From the NCBI RefSeq assembly GCF_003144115.1, contig NW_020312014.1, positions 26,078 through 90,077 on the forward strand: 64,000 nt of DNA, in the 5' to 3' direction. The notes beneath the pieces were generated by a model. The model did not search any database. It worked only from the letters and a program-made list of their open reading frames with translations, and was not told the DNA's origin. The stretch comes from Tilletiopsis washingtonensis (taxonomy: Eukaryota > Basidiomycota > Exobasidiomycetes > Entylomatales). Position numbers and translations under genes: made by a program. This document shows positions 43,891 to 53,699 of this stretch, one piece after another. Position 1 is the first letter of the stretch. Every line of letters begins with the position of its first letter.

Positions 43891-45409
43891 TCACTTCTTC
43901 TCCTTCTTCTCCTCCTTCTTCTCCTTGCCCGCAGCCGCCTCGCCCTTGTCCTTCTCCTTCTCCTCCTTCTCCTTGTCGCCTCCCGCGCCTTCGCCCTCCT
44001 CCTCGCCGCGCGCATTCTCTGCCCGATTGTCCACCAGCGCATGCAGCGCAATGACGGCGCGGATCAGCGACGAGAGGTACACGACGAGCATCTGGTCGTT
44101 GTTCTGCGTGTGTGCTGGTGTCAGCAGACTGGTGCCGCAACTGCCCGTCCACAGCGCTGCAGACACTCACCGCCACGCTGAAGCTCTGCTTGATGGCGGC
44201 GTCGGAGTTGGCATTGTCGATGTCGGGCAGCAGATTGAAGATGTCCTGCAGGTTGTAGATGATCTGATGATTCACGACGAGCTTGCCCGCGACCACAAGC
44301 TCGAGGTATTCCCGGATCTCGACGAGCCGAGACTGCAGGCCGCGCAGCGACGAGAGCTGCGCCGAGACGCGCGTCGAGAGCGTGCCGACCGTCGTCGTGT
44401 CGCGAATGTCGCGCAACAGGTGCTCGACGCCGATCTCCTCGGACTCCTCTGCAACAATGGAGGATGGCACGTGCGTAAAGGTCTTCTGCGTCGCTGTGCC
44501 GTCCTGGATAGCAGCACACAGGCGTCAGCTGAGTCGCAGAGCTGCGCCGGCGCCAGGGGACAAGTCGCCGGCTCAGCGAGAGCTCTCGCTTAGTGCCCGG
44601 GACGAGCCTCTCGCCTCCGCCATGCGCCTCGCCAGTCCCGTTGCTGAGCCTCTCTCGGACCTGCACACTCCTCCCTCGCGCATCACGCTCACTGCCCACC
44701 ACTCACCTCCTTGATCTCCTCCACTGCAAAGTAGGCGTCGGTGGGTATGCCCGTGTCGCGCGAGCGCGGGTCGACAATGACCATGACGGGCCTTGGAATG
44801 AAGCGCTTCATGAGGTCGTTGATCTCCAGATCCGAGGCACGCAGGCGCGGGCCCGTGTGGTACCAGCCGACCATCTTCTCGCGTGCTGCGAAGGGACGGT
44901 GTCAGAGCGTAAGAGACCGCCAGCGCGGAGATGCGTGCGCCCCGGACGCACAGCGCGCGCGACCGGGAGCTCCACAGCCTTGCTCTGTGCTAAGCACGCC
45001 CGCGCCCGAAGCCGCACGGCACCCCCACCCTCTCTTCTCGCCTGCCAAGCAGCACACTCACCCGTGACCTTCTTGCTCATCTCCATCATGCTCTCAATGT
45101 AGTCGTGGTCCAGGAACCACGTGCTCTTTGCGCCGTCTGCGCCTCCCTCGTCCTCCTCGAACGGCACGGCAAAGCTGTTGGCGACGTTGATGCTGGCGCC
45201 GTTGTCCTGCCCCAGCAGCACGCCCAGCACGCGCTTGCGTGCGCCCGTGGCCGAGCGCGAGGCATGGTCGGTGACGGAGAGGAGCACGAGCGGGTGCACC
45301 TGCACCTGGATCGCCGAGAGCGCCAAAGCCTGGGGAAGAAGGATCAGCGGCGGCGGCGGCAGAGCCCGGAGGCAAGGGCTGTGCGCACCTCGTCGGTCGT
45401 GGCGGTCAT
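43891..45409 (-). CDS. RPN8: 26S proteasome lid subunit Rpn8 (PSMD7), about 337 aa
   Basis: MPN-domain scaffold of the 19S regulatory-particle lid, partner of the deubiquitinase Rpn11. Exon 1 encodes only MTATTDE (start 45409). Exon 2 begins [19 protein letters not shown] and [12 protein letters not shown], the MPN opening. Next comes [20 protein letters not shown]: the JAMM metal ligands are absent (TGP where Rpn11 has SHP), as expected of this non-catalytic subunit. [20 protein letters not shown] follows, then the helical C-terminal half ([49 protein letters not shown]) and a Lys/Glu-rich tail typical of Rpn8. Introns are short. Head-to-head with the alpha4 gene, 396 bp apart. Confidence 0.96.
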
Positions 45410-45805
45410 GCTGGAGCTGCGCAGCGGGCGCCAGCTGGGAGAGGTGCAGCGCTGCTCTGAGGTGTGCTTGGGAGTAAGGCGCCGTCTGTGTAGTCTCGGG
45501 CTGAGAGGGAGGATGGGCAGCACAGGTGGTGGTCGAGGTGCAAGCAGCAAGCGGCGAGAGGAGCTCGGTGGCCGGAGTGTGTGCCGCGGGAACATCACGG
45601 CAGTCAGGCAGCCGGCCAGTCGACTCGAGTGCCGCCTCGGCCGATCACGCGCATGACGCGTCCCAGGCTGCGCACAGACGCCTTCGCGCGACTTGGGTCC
45701 ACGCAGCCTCGAGCTCACTCACCTTGCTTCCTCAGCCCCACCCGCGTCCGCCTGCCCTCCCTCTCTCTCCAGCAACACTTGCCTGCACGGCGCCGCTCAG
45801 CCACC
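45410..45805. promoter_or_regulatory. Divergent promoter, RPN8 / proteasome alpha4
   Basis: 396 bp between the start codons of two proteasome subunits. The yeast proteasome element GGTGGCAAA was looked for and not found on either strand. A CT-rich stretch ends about 35 bp before the alpha4 start. Confidence 0.55.
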
Positions 45806-47366
45806 ATGTCGCGCTCCTACGACCGTGCGCTCACCGTCTTCTCGCCCGATGGTGTGTGTCTCGCCCTCTCCCTCTCGCCTCCCTGCTCACGCCTCACCCA
45901 CCCGCCAGGCCATCTCTTCCAGGTCGACTACGCCGCCGAGGCCGTGCGCAAGGGCACATGTGCCATCGGCGTGCGCGGCAAGGACGTCGTGGTGCTGGGC
46001 GTGGAGAAGAAGAGCGTGCTGCAGCTGCAGGATGCACGCACCATCCGCAAGACGGCCATGCTCGACGACCACGTCTGTCTCGCCTTTGCCGGTGAGTAGT
46101 GCGACGCTGCGGGAAGCAGCGGCGGTGCGGCGGTGCCAGAACGGGCGCGCGGGGTCAGCGGCGGTGGCAGGGCCCCTAGCATGTGCCAGCGACACGTGCA
46201 GCCAGCATTGCGCGACCGCTCCCTGCTGGCGACTCGAGACGCGAGGCCAAGCCGGGCTGGTGCCCGCACGCCAGCACACTGCACTCGCGCGCCAGCAGCT
46301 GGAGATCGTGCGACATTGCATTCGCGGCGCCTTTGCGCCAGCATTCGTCGATGTGCGCTCGAGAGCCTTGCGGCGCCTTTGCAACCACCAGCGCTCAGGT
46401 TCCAGATCGGCGGCCCTGCGCGTCCGCACGTGTAGGGCCAGCAACGAGGCAGCGCGCCGCGGTCGCTGTGCTGCTTGCTCGCCCGCTCAGCTGCTACACT
46501 TTGCCGTGTACCTGCCTGTGTAGCTGTGCGCGGCCGTGCTGGCAGGCGCAAGAGCTCATGACGTTGAGGCCCGTTCTGGTGTCGCCGCTTCACTCAGCTG
46601 ACCTCTGCTCTCGCAGGCCTGACCGCCGACGCACGCATCCTCATTGACAAGGCACGCATCGAGTGTCAAAGTCACCGTCTCACCGTCGAGGACCCAGTGA
46701 CGGTGGACTACATCACACGGCACATTGCAGGCATCCAGCAGGTGTGTCCCTGCCTATGCCTCACTCTTCCTCTCCTGCTCACGCATGCCCTCCACTAGCG
46801 CTACACGCAGTCGGGCGGCGTGCGGCCATTCGGCCTCAGCACCATCATCATCGGCTTCGACGCCAACGACCCGGTGCCTCATCTCTACATGACCGAGCCG
46901 TCTGGCATGTATTCGGCATGGAAGGCCGTGGCCATCGGCCGCAGCTCAAAGACGGTGCGCGAGTTTCTCGAGAAGAACTGGAGCGAGGCGCTCGACAAGG
47001 ACGCGACGGTGAAGCTGGCGGTCAAGAGCTTGCTGGAGGTCGTGCAGACGGGCGCGAAGAGTGAGTCGCACTGCCGCCGTCGAGCCCCAAACGCGCTGAC
47101 GCCCGACGTGCGCCAGACATCGAGATTGCCATCATGGAGGGCCACGGGCGCGTCCGGGTGAGTGCCACTCTCTCACCCACCCCTCACCATTGCGCCATTC
47201 ATCTGACGCTCGCTGTCTCGCGCAGAATCTGGAGCTGGCCGAAGTCGAGGCCGTTGTGGCGCAGATTGAGGCCGAGAAGGAGGTCGAGGCGGAGCGCCGG
47301 CGCACGCGTCTGGCCGCCACGGCGGGCGCGCAGGCCAGCCTGGGCGCCACGTCGGGCAGCACGTAG
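45806..47366 (+). CDS. PRE6: 20S proteasome subunit alpha4 (PSMA7/Pre6 type), about 265 aa
   Basis: Outer-ring alpha subunit of the 20S core. Exon 1 (from 45806) gives [16 protein letters not shown], the proteasome A-type signature, joined to [83 protein letters not shown] and [19 protein letters not shown] follow. The pattern [15 protein letters not shown] and [17 protein letters not shown] marks it as alpha4 rather than another alpha. A short Glu/Arg-rich C-terminal helix ends it. Intron 2 (46092-46615) is 524 nt, the longest in the window; the others are about 50-70 nt. Divergent from RPN8, so core and lid subunits share one promoter region; followed on the same strand by fibrillarin. Confidence 0.96.
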
Positions 47367-47938
47367 GCGTGATACGGTGTGCACGTCATTGAATTGAGGG
47401 TTGAGACATCTCTCGTGGCAGAGAAGGGGCAGGGGAGCCGTGCCGAGCGCTGTTGGCACGCTGCACCGTGCCAAGGACCTTGATAGAGGCAGTGTTCCAC
47501 CAGAGCCCCTCCAGAGCTTCCCCGTGCCGCTGCCCTTGACGGCCTCTCCGTCTCAACAGCGCGTCTGACCCGTCTGTCAAGTGCCCTCACGCACTTCTGG
47601 GCCTCGTCGAAGCGCTGAGCGGGCATGGGCCGCATCACGTGACACGACCTTGATTTTGAGCCTCGGCCGAGCTGCAGCTGCTGCAGCGCCAGAGGCAGGC
47701 GCGCGGCGCCGCCGCCGCGACCGCCGCGCCGCCGCGCGATGCAATTTCGCTGGAGGCCGCGCCGAGGGCCAATCTTCCCATGCAGCGTCGCATCCTTCTC
47801 GCCCCTCACTCTCGCCCTCCCGCTCTGCACACGCGGCCTCTTCGCACACTCCGAGCTTTCATCGCGAAGCTCTTCCTCCCCTCTCCTGTGCATTCGGCGC
47901 ACAGCTCCGCGCTCTCCGCAGCGTACTTCGTTTCCAGA
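47367..47938. promoter_or_regulatory. Intergenic: fibrillarin promoter
   Basis: 572 bp between the alpha4 stop and the fibrillarin start, same strand. Contains TCACGTGA at 47635-47642. No gene seen. Confidence 0.5.
47635..47642. promoter_or_regulatory. TCACGTGA E-box upstream of fibrillarin
   Basis: Perfect palindrome with a CACGTG core about 300 bp upstream of the fibrillarin start. CACGTG elements are known in promoters of growth and ribosome-biogenesis genes; occupancy here is inferred. Confidence 0.4.
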
Positions 47939-49393
47939 ATGGCTTTCGGTGCGCACACTGTGGACGGTCCATGCAGGCGGCAGCGCGCCCGCTGACGCTC
48001 CTTCCGCACTCGCAGGTGACCGTGGTGGACGTGGAGGCTTCGGCGGCGACCGCGGCGGCCGTGGCGGCGGCCGTGGTGGCTTTGGCGGCGACCGCGGCGG
48101 CCGCGGCGGTGGCCGTGGAGGAGGCCGCGGTGGATTCGGCGGCGACCGTGGTGGCCGTGGTGAGTTTGGCAGAGGCTGACTGAAGGGCAGAGGGATTAGA
48201 AGGAAGTCGATGCGCGCGCTGCTCCGCAGCTGCGCATCCGCATTGCCAGCGCCTGCCACGCCATGGGCTGTGATGGCTGCAGGTGGACATGCAGCAGCTC
48301 TCTTCCACGACGGCCCTGTGCGCCCTCGCTGCAAGGGGCTGCTGACGTCTGCTGGCGCGCACGTCGGGAATGTCCTGCTGCGAAAGCTGTGCGGGTCGCT
48401 GATCGCCTTCCCTCCCCTCCAGGCGGCGGACGCGGCGGCTCTCGTGGCGGCCCGCCGGGCCGTGGTGGCGGCCGTGGCGCGCCTCGCGGTGCCCGGGGCG
48501 GCCGTGGCGGCGCGCGCGGCGGCGCTCGCGGCGGCTCCAACGTCGTGGTCAAGCCGCATCGCCACGCCGGCATCTTCATTGCCGAGGGCAAGGAGCACCT
48601 GCTCGTCACGAAGAACCTCGTGCCCGGCGACTCGGTGTACGGCGAGAAGCGCATCTCCGTCGAGACGCCCGGCGCGGGGCCCGACGGCGCCGCCACGAAG
48701 ACCGAGTACCGCGTGTGGAACCCGTTCCGCTCCAAGCTGGCCGCCGGTGTGCTCGGCGGCCTGGACCACATCCACATTGCGCCCGGCAGCAAGGTGCTCT
48801 ACCTCGGCGCCGCCAGCGGCACGTCCGTCAGCCACGTGGCCGACGTCGTGGGTCCGGAGGGCACCGTGTACGCCGTCGAGTTCAGCCACCGCTCTGGCCG
48901 TGACCTGATCAACATGGCCAAGAAGCGCACCAACGTTATCCGTGAGTGGCCGCGGCAGACGCACCGCCGAGCCCCCTCCTGACCCGAGCGCCTTCGCTCA
49001 GCCATCATCGAGGATGCGCGTCACCCGCAAAAGTACCGCATGCTCGTGGGCATGGTGGACTGCGTCTTTGCCGACGTGGCACAGCCGGACCAGGCGCGCA
49101 TTGTCGCGTACAACTCCTCACACTTCCTGCGCGACGGCGGCCACTGCGTCGTCTCCATCAAGGCCAGCTGCATCGACTCGACGGCCGTGCCGGAGGCCGT
49201 GTTTGCGGCCGAGGTCAAGAAGCTGCAGGAGAGCGTGAGTTGCCGAAGCACGCGGCGAACGCAGAAGCCCACGCCCTGGCTGACCACCCCCTCTTGTCCC
49301 CCGCAGAGCTTCCGCCCGCGCGAGATGATCACGCTGGAGCCGTACGAGCGCGACCACTCGATGGTCGTCGCCACGTACCAACGGCACAAGTAG
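47939..49393 (+). CDS. NOP1: Fibrillarin, box C/D snoRNP 2'-O-methyltransferase, about 330 aa
   Basis: Nucleolar SAM-dependent methyltransferase guided by C/D snoRNAs to methylate rRNA; also methylates a histone H2A Gln in known orthologues. Exon 1 is only 10 coding nt (47939-47948, MAF plus one base). Exon 2 (48016-48159) and the start of exon 3 (from 48423) encode the RGG/GAR domain of about 90 aa. The catalytic part follows: [42 protein letters not shown] motif [34 protein letters not shown], then NVI joined to [53 protein letters not shown] and terminal SMVVATYQ. The 263-nt intron 2 (48160-48422) interrupts the GAR repeat. Same strand and next to proteasome alpha4. Confidence 0.97.
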
Positions 49394-51118
49394 ACTGCTG
49401 CCTTCTCTCTCGGGTCTCCGTTTTCCTCTTCTTGGTCTCTCTGATGGTTTCTGTTCCGTTCCGCTTGCTCGCTGTTGCCCCGGCCCCCTTTTCCGTCATA
49501 TTTTCGTCGAGGCAATGACTGGCGCGTCTTACACAGAATGACAGCTGCGTGGTGGAGTGATGCGTGCTCTGCAGGCGCGGGACATGCGGCAGAAGGCCTG
49601 CAGACGTGGGGTACTTGAGCAGGAAGCGAGCGGGAAGGGCGAGTGGTCCACGACTCTGGGTTGCACATTGCTGCGCCCGTGCGCAGCAGCTGGCGTGTCT
49701 TCAGCGTCCTGCCTTGCTGGGTGGGCGTCTACCGTGACTGGTGCCTGCGCCAACAATGCGTAACAAGAGAACAGGCATCAGATGCTGTGTGGGCACTGAC
49801 AGATTCTGCAGCTGTACAGGCTGCGCAAGCCGAGCCGGAGCAGCCTGCTGCTTGGCAGCAACAAGACGGCGGTCTGGCTGGCAGGTGAGAGGCATGCAAA
49901 GACCCGCCACTGCCGTTGCCAGGTAGCAGCAGGACCGATGGCTGGCAGAGCGCCGAGGGCCCTCAATACATGGCGCTCTCCAGGCGCATTGCGTCGGGAT
50001 CCTCCAGTGGCACGCACACATCAGGCAGCGAGCAAAAGAGAGTCTGCCTGAGGTGCTGCCCATCAACGGCACCAGCATGAACAGCCTGCGCAAGTCTAGC
50101 ATGGAAAGCTGCGGGACTTTCAACTGCTTGCTGAAGTCAAGCATGGCTCTGCGCTGGCTGCTTGCGCCTCTGCCCTTGTCCTTGCCTCTTGTGCTCCAGC
50201 TGCCGCTTGCTGGCAGAGAAGAGCCACCTGGCTCGCCGCAGCAACGGAGCGGCCTCCAGTGGATTGCTTGGCCATTTGAGGGGTGCGCCAGCGCGGGCGC
50301 GTGTCTGGGCTGCGTTCTGGTTACGAGCCGCTGCGCTGCGGGAGCTGATGGAGCGGCTTGCGGCACACAGAGCTGCTCGGCGGCGCAAGGGCTGCGGCGC
50401 TCCAGAGCTCGCTGCCGCCGCTGCGCGCAAAAGGCGCATTCGTGTTGCGGCCGAGCCGCCCAGGCAGCCCATGGCCTCTCTGCGTGGCGTCCTTGCGTCA
50501 CATCGGGCCGCGCATTAGACGCATCGACGCAGCCTCTGTTCATGCCGAACGGGAGCGTGCATCCGACAGCACGCCGTGCGCTCATGCGCTGACGAGATGG
50601 CGGAGGCGCCGAGCGCTGCGAGCGGTACGCGCTTAACTCCGGCCAATCGCCGGAGCACGCCGCGCCTCTCCCTCCATGCGCCTAGCGCAGGCCGGCGCTG
50701 CCATTCCGTGCGCGCTCCTCTCCGCTCCTCATCTCCGCGCCGGCGAGCCTTCGGAAACCATACGGCCGTCGCCTTGCTCCGATGCCGAGCGCCAATCATG
50801 GCATGGAACGCACGCCCGGCTGCTTCCTTCCGACGCCGCAGCAGTGCGGGGATGCTATGTACCTTGCGGCCGTCGTCGCGCGGCCGTGCGCATCTCTCGC
50901 GCACGCTCAGGGGGCGCTCCTCTGGTGCGTGCTCGGAGGGCCATGACGCGATTGCGGCTCGGTCGAGCATGGACCTCGGCGCTGCTCGAGAGCAGCTCAT
51001 GCCTATATAAGAGCCGCCTCAAGCCTGCTGGCTCGACATCCACATCAACCCGTCTCGCTCAGCAAACAAGCCTCTTCCTCGCCTCACCTCAACCAAACCA
51101 GACTTCTCTCCGTCGACC
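49394..51118. other. Long intergenic region ending in a TATA promoter
   Basis: 1.7 kb with no supportable gene. A 179-aa plus-strand frame (50053-50592) and an opposed 294-aa frame (49701-50585) overlap and neither resembles a protein family. The right end holds the NmrA-like gene promoter with a TATA box. A non-coding RNA cannot be excluded. Confidence 0.5.
51004..51010 (+). promoter_or_regulatory. TATA box (TATATAA) of the NmrA-like gene
   Basis: TATATAA lies 115 bp before the start codon at 51119, in an otherwise GC-rich promoter, followed by a C/A-rich leader. It is the only strong canonical TATA box noticed near a gene start in this window, which suggests inducible, stress-type regulation. 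Confidence 0.7.
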
Positions 51119-52189
51119 ATGTCGGGCTTCACCTCCTACGCGCTCCTCGGCCTCGGCAATCTCGGCGCTCCCATCGCGACTGAGGCTCTCGCTTTGGGCT
51201 ACAAGCTCCGCATTCTGACTCGCGACGTGAGTTGTCGCTTCACCTGTGCGGCTCGGCCAACGCTGACAGACGCGCGTGCACCCCCAGGCCTCGCGCGCCA
51301 CTCTGAAGGAGTTCGAGGCAAAGGGCGCCAAGATTGTTCAAGTCGACTACTCGAGCGAAGCGTCGCTCGAGAAGGCACTCGAGGGCGTGCAGGTCATCAT
51401 CTCCACGCTGGGACATTCGGAGGAGACGCTCAAGCAGCAGGCGGGCCCCGTGATTCAGGCGGCCAAGGCTGCTGGCGTGCAGGTGAGTCGGCGGTTCAGA
51501 GGCATGAGAGCCCCTTCGTTCATCTGCTGATCTCCATCGCTTTCGCAGCTGTACATTCCCAGCGACTTTGGCCTGGACTACGCAGCCGAGGCCATCAAAG
51601 ACTCGGCCGTGGCGCAGGGAAAGCTTGCGCTGCGCAAGCCCATCGAGGAGGTCAGTCTCCCCCCCCCCCCCCATCGCCCGCTGCCTTCGGGACGCCCTTT
51701 GCTGACTTGTCTTTTCCTTGCGCACAGGCCGGCATTGTCTGGCTCTCCATTGTCAACAGCGCCTTTAGCTCCTGGCTCATCAACCCTCTGTTCGGCTTCG
51801 ACGTGCGCGCGCACAAGGCCGTCGTGCCCTCGGGTGCCAAGTCCTTCGAGACGACTTCTCTGCCCGACATTGCGCGCTTCACGCTCCTCGCCACGCAGCT
51901 GCCCCTCTCCAGCCACGGCGCCGGGCGCGTGCTGCGCGTCTCGAGCTTCACCACGTCGTTCCCCGAGCTCGTCGCGCACGCCGAGAAGCAGACGGGCGCC
52001 ACGTTCGCCGTCACGCAGCGGCCCCTCGAGGAGATTGAGGCGGCAAGCAAGGACTGGAGCAAGCCGCAAGCCGCCTTCCCCGCGTGGCTCAACTACCACA
52101 TCGCCGTCAACTCGCAGTACGCAAACGACAATGCCGTCGTGGGCTTTGAGCCGAAGGCGACGCTCGCGGACGTGCCTGTGCCGCAGTAG
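51119..52189 (+). CDS. NmrA-like / isoflavone-reductase-like NAD(P)-binding protein, about 288 aa
   Basis: Atypical short-chain dehydrogenase with a Rossmann fold, either a redox-sensing NmrA-type regulator or an NADPH-dependent reductase. The start gives MSGFTSYALLGLGNLGAPIA; the nucleotide loop reads G-x-G-x-x-G. RILTRD joined to ASRATLKEFEAKGAKIVQVD supplies the NADP-type Arg after beta2. VQVIISTLGH, AAKAAGVQ joined to LYIPSDFGLD (family signature with F/Y-P-S-x-F-G) and a catalytic-type KLALRKPIEE complete the core. Four exons. Intron 3 (about 51651-51728) contains a run of 14 C directly after its donor. A TATA box lies upstream. The gene converges on the ADP-ribosylglycohydrolase with 64 bp between stops. 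Substrate unknown. Confidence 0.88.
   Translation: MSGFTSYALLGLGNLGAPIATEALALGYKLRILTRDVSCRFTCAARPTLTDARAPPGLARHSEGVRGKGRQDCSSRLLERSVAREGTRGRAGHHLHAGTFGGDAQAAGGPRDSGGQGCWRAGESAVQRHESPFVHLLISIAFAAVHSQRLWPGLRSRGHQRLGRGAGKACAAQAHRGGQSPPPPPSPAAFGTPFADLSFPCAQAGIVWLSIVNSAFSSWLINPLFGFDVRAHKAVVPSGAKSFETTSLPDIARFTLLATQLPLSSHGAGRVLRVSSFTTSFPELVAHAEKQTGATFAVTQRPLEEIEAASKDWSKPQAAFPAWLNYHIAVNSQYANDNAVVGFEPKATLADVPVPQ
51659..51672 (+). repeat. C14 homopolymer in NmrA-like intron 3
   Basis: Fourteen consecutive C starting a few bases after the GTCAGT donor, so it is not the acceptor polypyrimidine tract. It may be polymorphic or miscounted in the assembly. Confidence 0.9.
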
Positions 52190-52253
52190 GCTCCCTTCCC
52201 AACTCTTGCATACCCGCCTCACTGCGCTGAAATCACATGTGATTACGAAGGAA

Positions 52254-53699
52254 CTAGAGCAGATCGAGCCGTGCCTGCAGCGCCCTCTCTCTCTCCCCTC
52301 TCTGCTCGCTCGTGAGGAAGGCCTTGCCGCCGTCGAGCTGCAGATCCGGCGTGGCGGCAAACGCGACGCTCGCATCCAGGCGTGCACAGAGCTGCTCTGC
52401 CTTCTCGTGCAGCCATGCGCCGTCGCGCAGCCCGTCGAGCCAGTCGCGCGGCAGATGCTGCACGCCCGCATACGCGCCCAGAAGCGCCCCGGCGACGGTG
52501 GCGTTTGTGTCTGCGTCGCCGGCCTGCATGACGAGGCGCGTGAGGATCGTCTCGATGCTGTCCGCCTTGACGCCGAGACGGAGAAGCTCGCGCAAGGCCC
52601 AGATCGCTGCGCCGAGGGTCTAAGGCGGGTGCACGCGTCAATCAAGCATGTCACTGAGCAGAAGGGGGGGGGGGGGCGTACGCACCTTGAAAGTGTAGCC
52701 CATCGCCCAGGAGTCGTCGAGCTGCAGACTCTCGAGTGTCACCTCGGCGGCAGTGTGCCTCTGCAGCTCCTGCAGCGTCGGCACATCGAGTTGCACGTGC
52801 TGTGCCTCGGCCTCGCGCACGGCGCGCTGCATGATGGCCTCGACGTCGAGGCGCTGCGGCTCGCCGCGCACACTGTGCGCCACGAGGGCGCTGACAATGG
52901 CGCACGAGACGAGACAGCGCGGATCGGCATGCGTGAGCTGGGCGAGGGCAATTGCATCGCGTATCGCCGCGCTCGTGTCGGCGAAGCGCAGAGCACCGAC
53001 GACACTCGTGCGCATCACGGCGCCGTTTGCCGCGTTGCGCCGGCCGCCGCTCTCCCACTTGCGGCGCGCGATGCCAGACGGATCACGTTTGTAGCCGAGA
53101 GAACGGACGACGGAGGAGAAGGTCATGCCGTAGTCGAGAGGCAGACGATCTGTGGTCACGAGTTCAGCGAAGGATAAGTAAGGCAAGAGGGGCGAGCCCA
53201 GACGGACCGAGAGGGAGAAGGCCTTGCTCGATCCAGATGAGGAAGCGATGCGCGACGTCCGAGGGCACGATGTCGCCGTGCGTGAGAAAGGAGAGGAGGA
53301 TGAGTAGTGTCTGTCAATTGGGCCACTCGCCACTCGTCAGCCTGCTGGCGCAGCAGCAAAAGGGGAAAGAGGCAAGCGAGGCACCTGGTCCATGTCTGCC
53401 GCAGTGCTGCGAGCGTCAGTTCCACATTCGCTTTGAGCCCTGCGCGGGGGACGAGGAGGAGGCGACTGACCATCGGTCCAGCCCGAAAGGGGAAACTGCA
53501 TGCGATGGCGATCCTGCTTCACCTGCGGCGGCGCCGCGGTGCGGTTCGCGAGCAGGGAGAAGCGCGGCGCGTGGCCGTAGACTTGGCGGGCGTACGCGCG
53601 GTCCATGAACTCGGTGTACAGGCCCAGGGCGTCGCCGGCGGCCGCGCCGAAGAGGGCGCCGTGCAGCCGGAGGCGCTGCGAGGCGGAGGGCGCTGACAT
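52254..53699 (-). CDS. ADP-ribosylglycohydrolase (DraG/ADPRH-like) family protein, about 420 aa
   Basis: All-helical, Mg2+-dependent hydrolase that removes ADP-ribose from proteins or nucleic acids. The start at 53699 gives MSAPSASQRLRLHGALFGAA then AGDALGLYTEFM, the first conserved helix. The first metal motif is split over exons: GWTD joined to DMDQ and then TLLILLSFLTHGDIVPSDVA (TDDMD where TDDT-D/E is common). GGRRNAANGAVMRTSVVGAL follows. The last exon has the second metal motif GDADTNATVAGALLGAYAG. Introns are short; one (about 52622-52686) carries 13 consecutive C on the coding strand just after its donor. Fungal members of this family are common and largely uncharacterised. Tandem behind the small secreted-protein gene, convergent with the NmrA-like gene. 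Confidence 0.88.
52664..52676 (-). repeat. G13 (C13 on the coding strand) in an ADP-ribosylglycohydrolase intron
   Basis: Thirteen consecutive G on the plus strand, close to the donor of the intron that follows YTFK. Same arrangement as the C-run in the neighbouring convergent gene. Confidence 0.9.

Noticed and set aside
44830-44880. JAMM deubiquitinase activity in the MPN protein
   Set aside because: The second metal-binding His is replaced (GWYHTGP), as in Rpn8; the protein is the non-catalytic lid subunit, not Rpn11.
45410-45805. PACE (Rpn4) element between RPN8 and alpha4
   Set aside because: GGTGGCAAA and its reverse complement were not found by eye.
48160-48422. C/D snoRNA in fibrillarin intron 2
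   Set aside because: The C-box-like sequence is imperfect, the D box is ambiguous and no terminal stem is evident; kept only as a low-interest hint.
47132-48964. 610-aa minus-strand frame with Pro-rich repeats
   Set aside because: Reverse reading of the fibrillarin Gly-Arg repeat; the sense strand gives fibrillarin.
49701-50592. Opposed 294-aa and 179-aa frames in the gap after fibrillarin
   Set aside because: They overlap each other, have no recognisable domain and lack splice continuity; typical of random GC-rich sequence.
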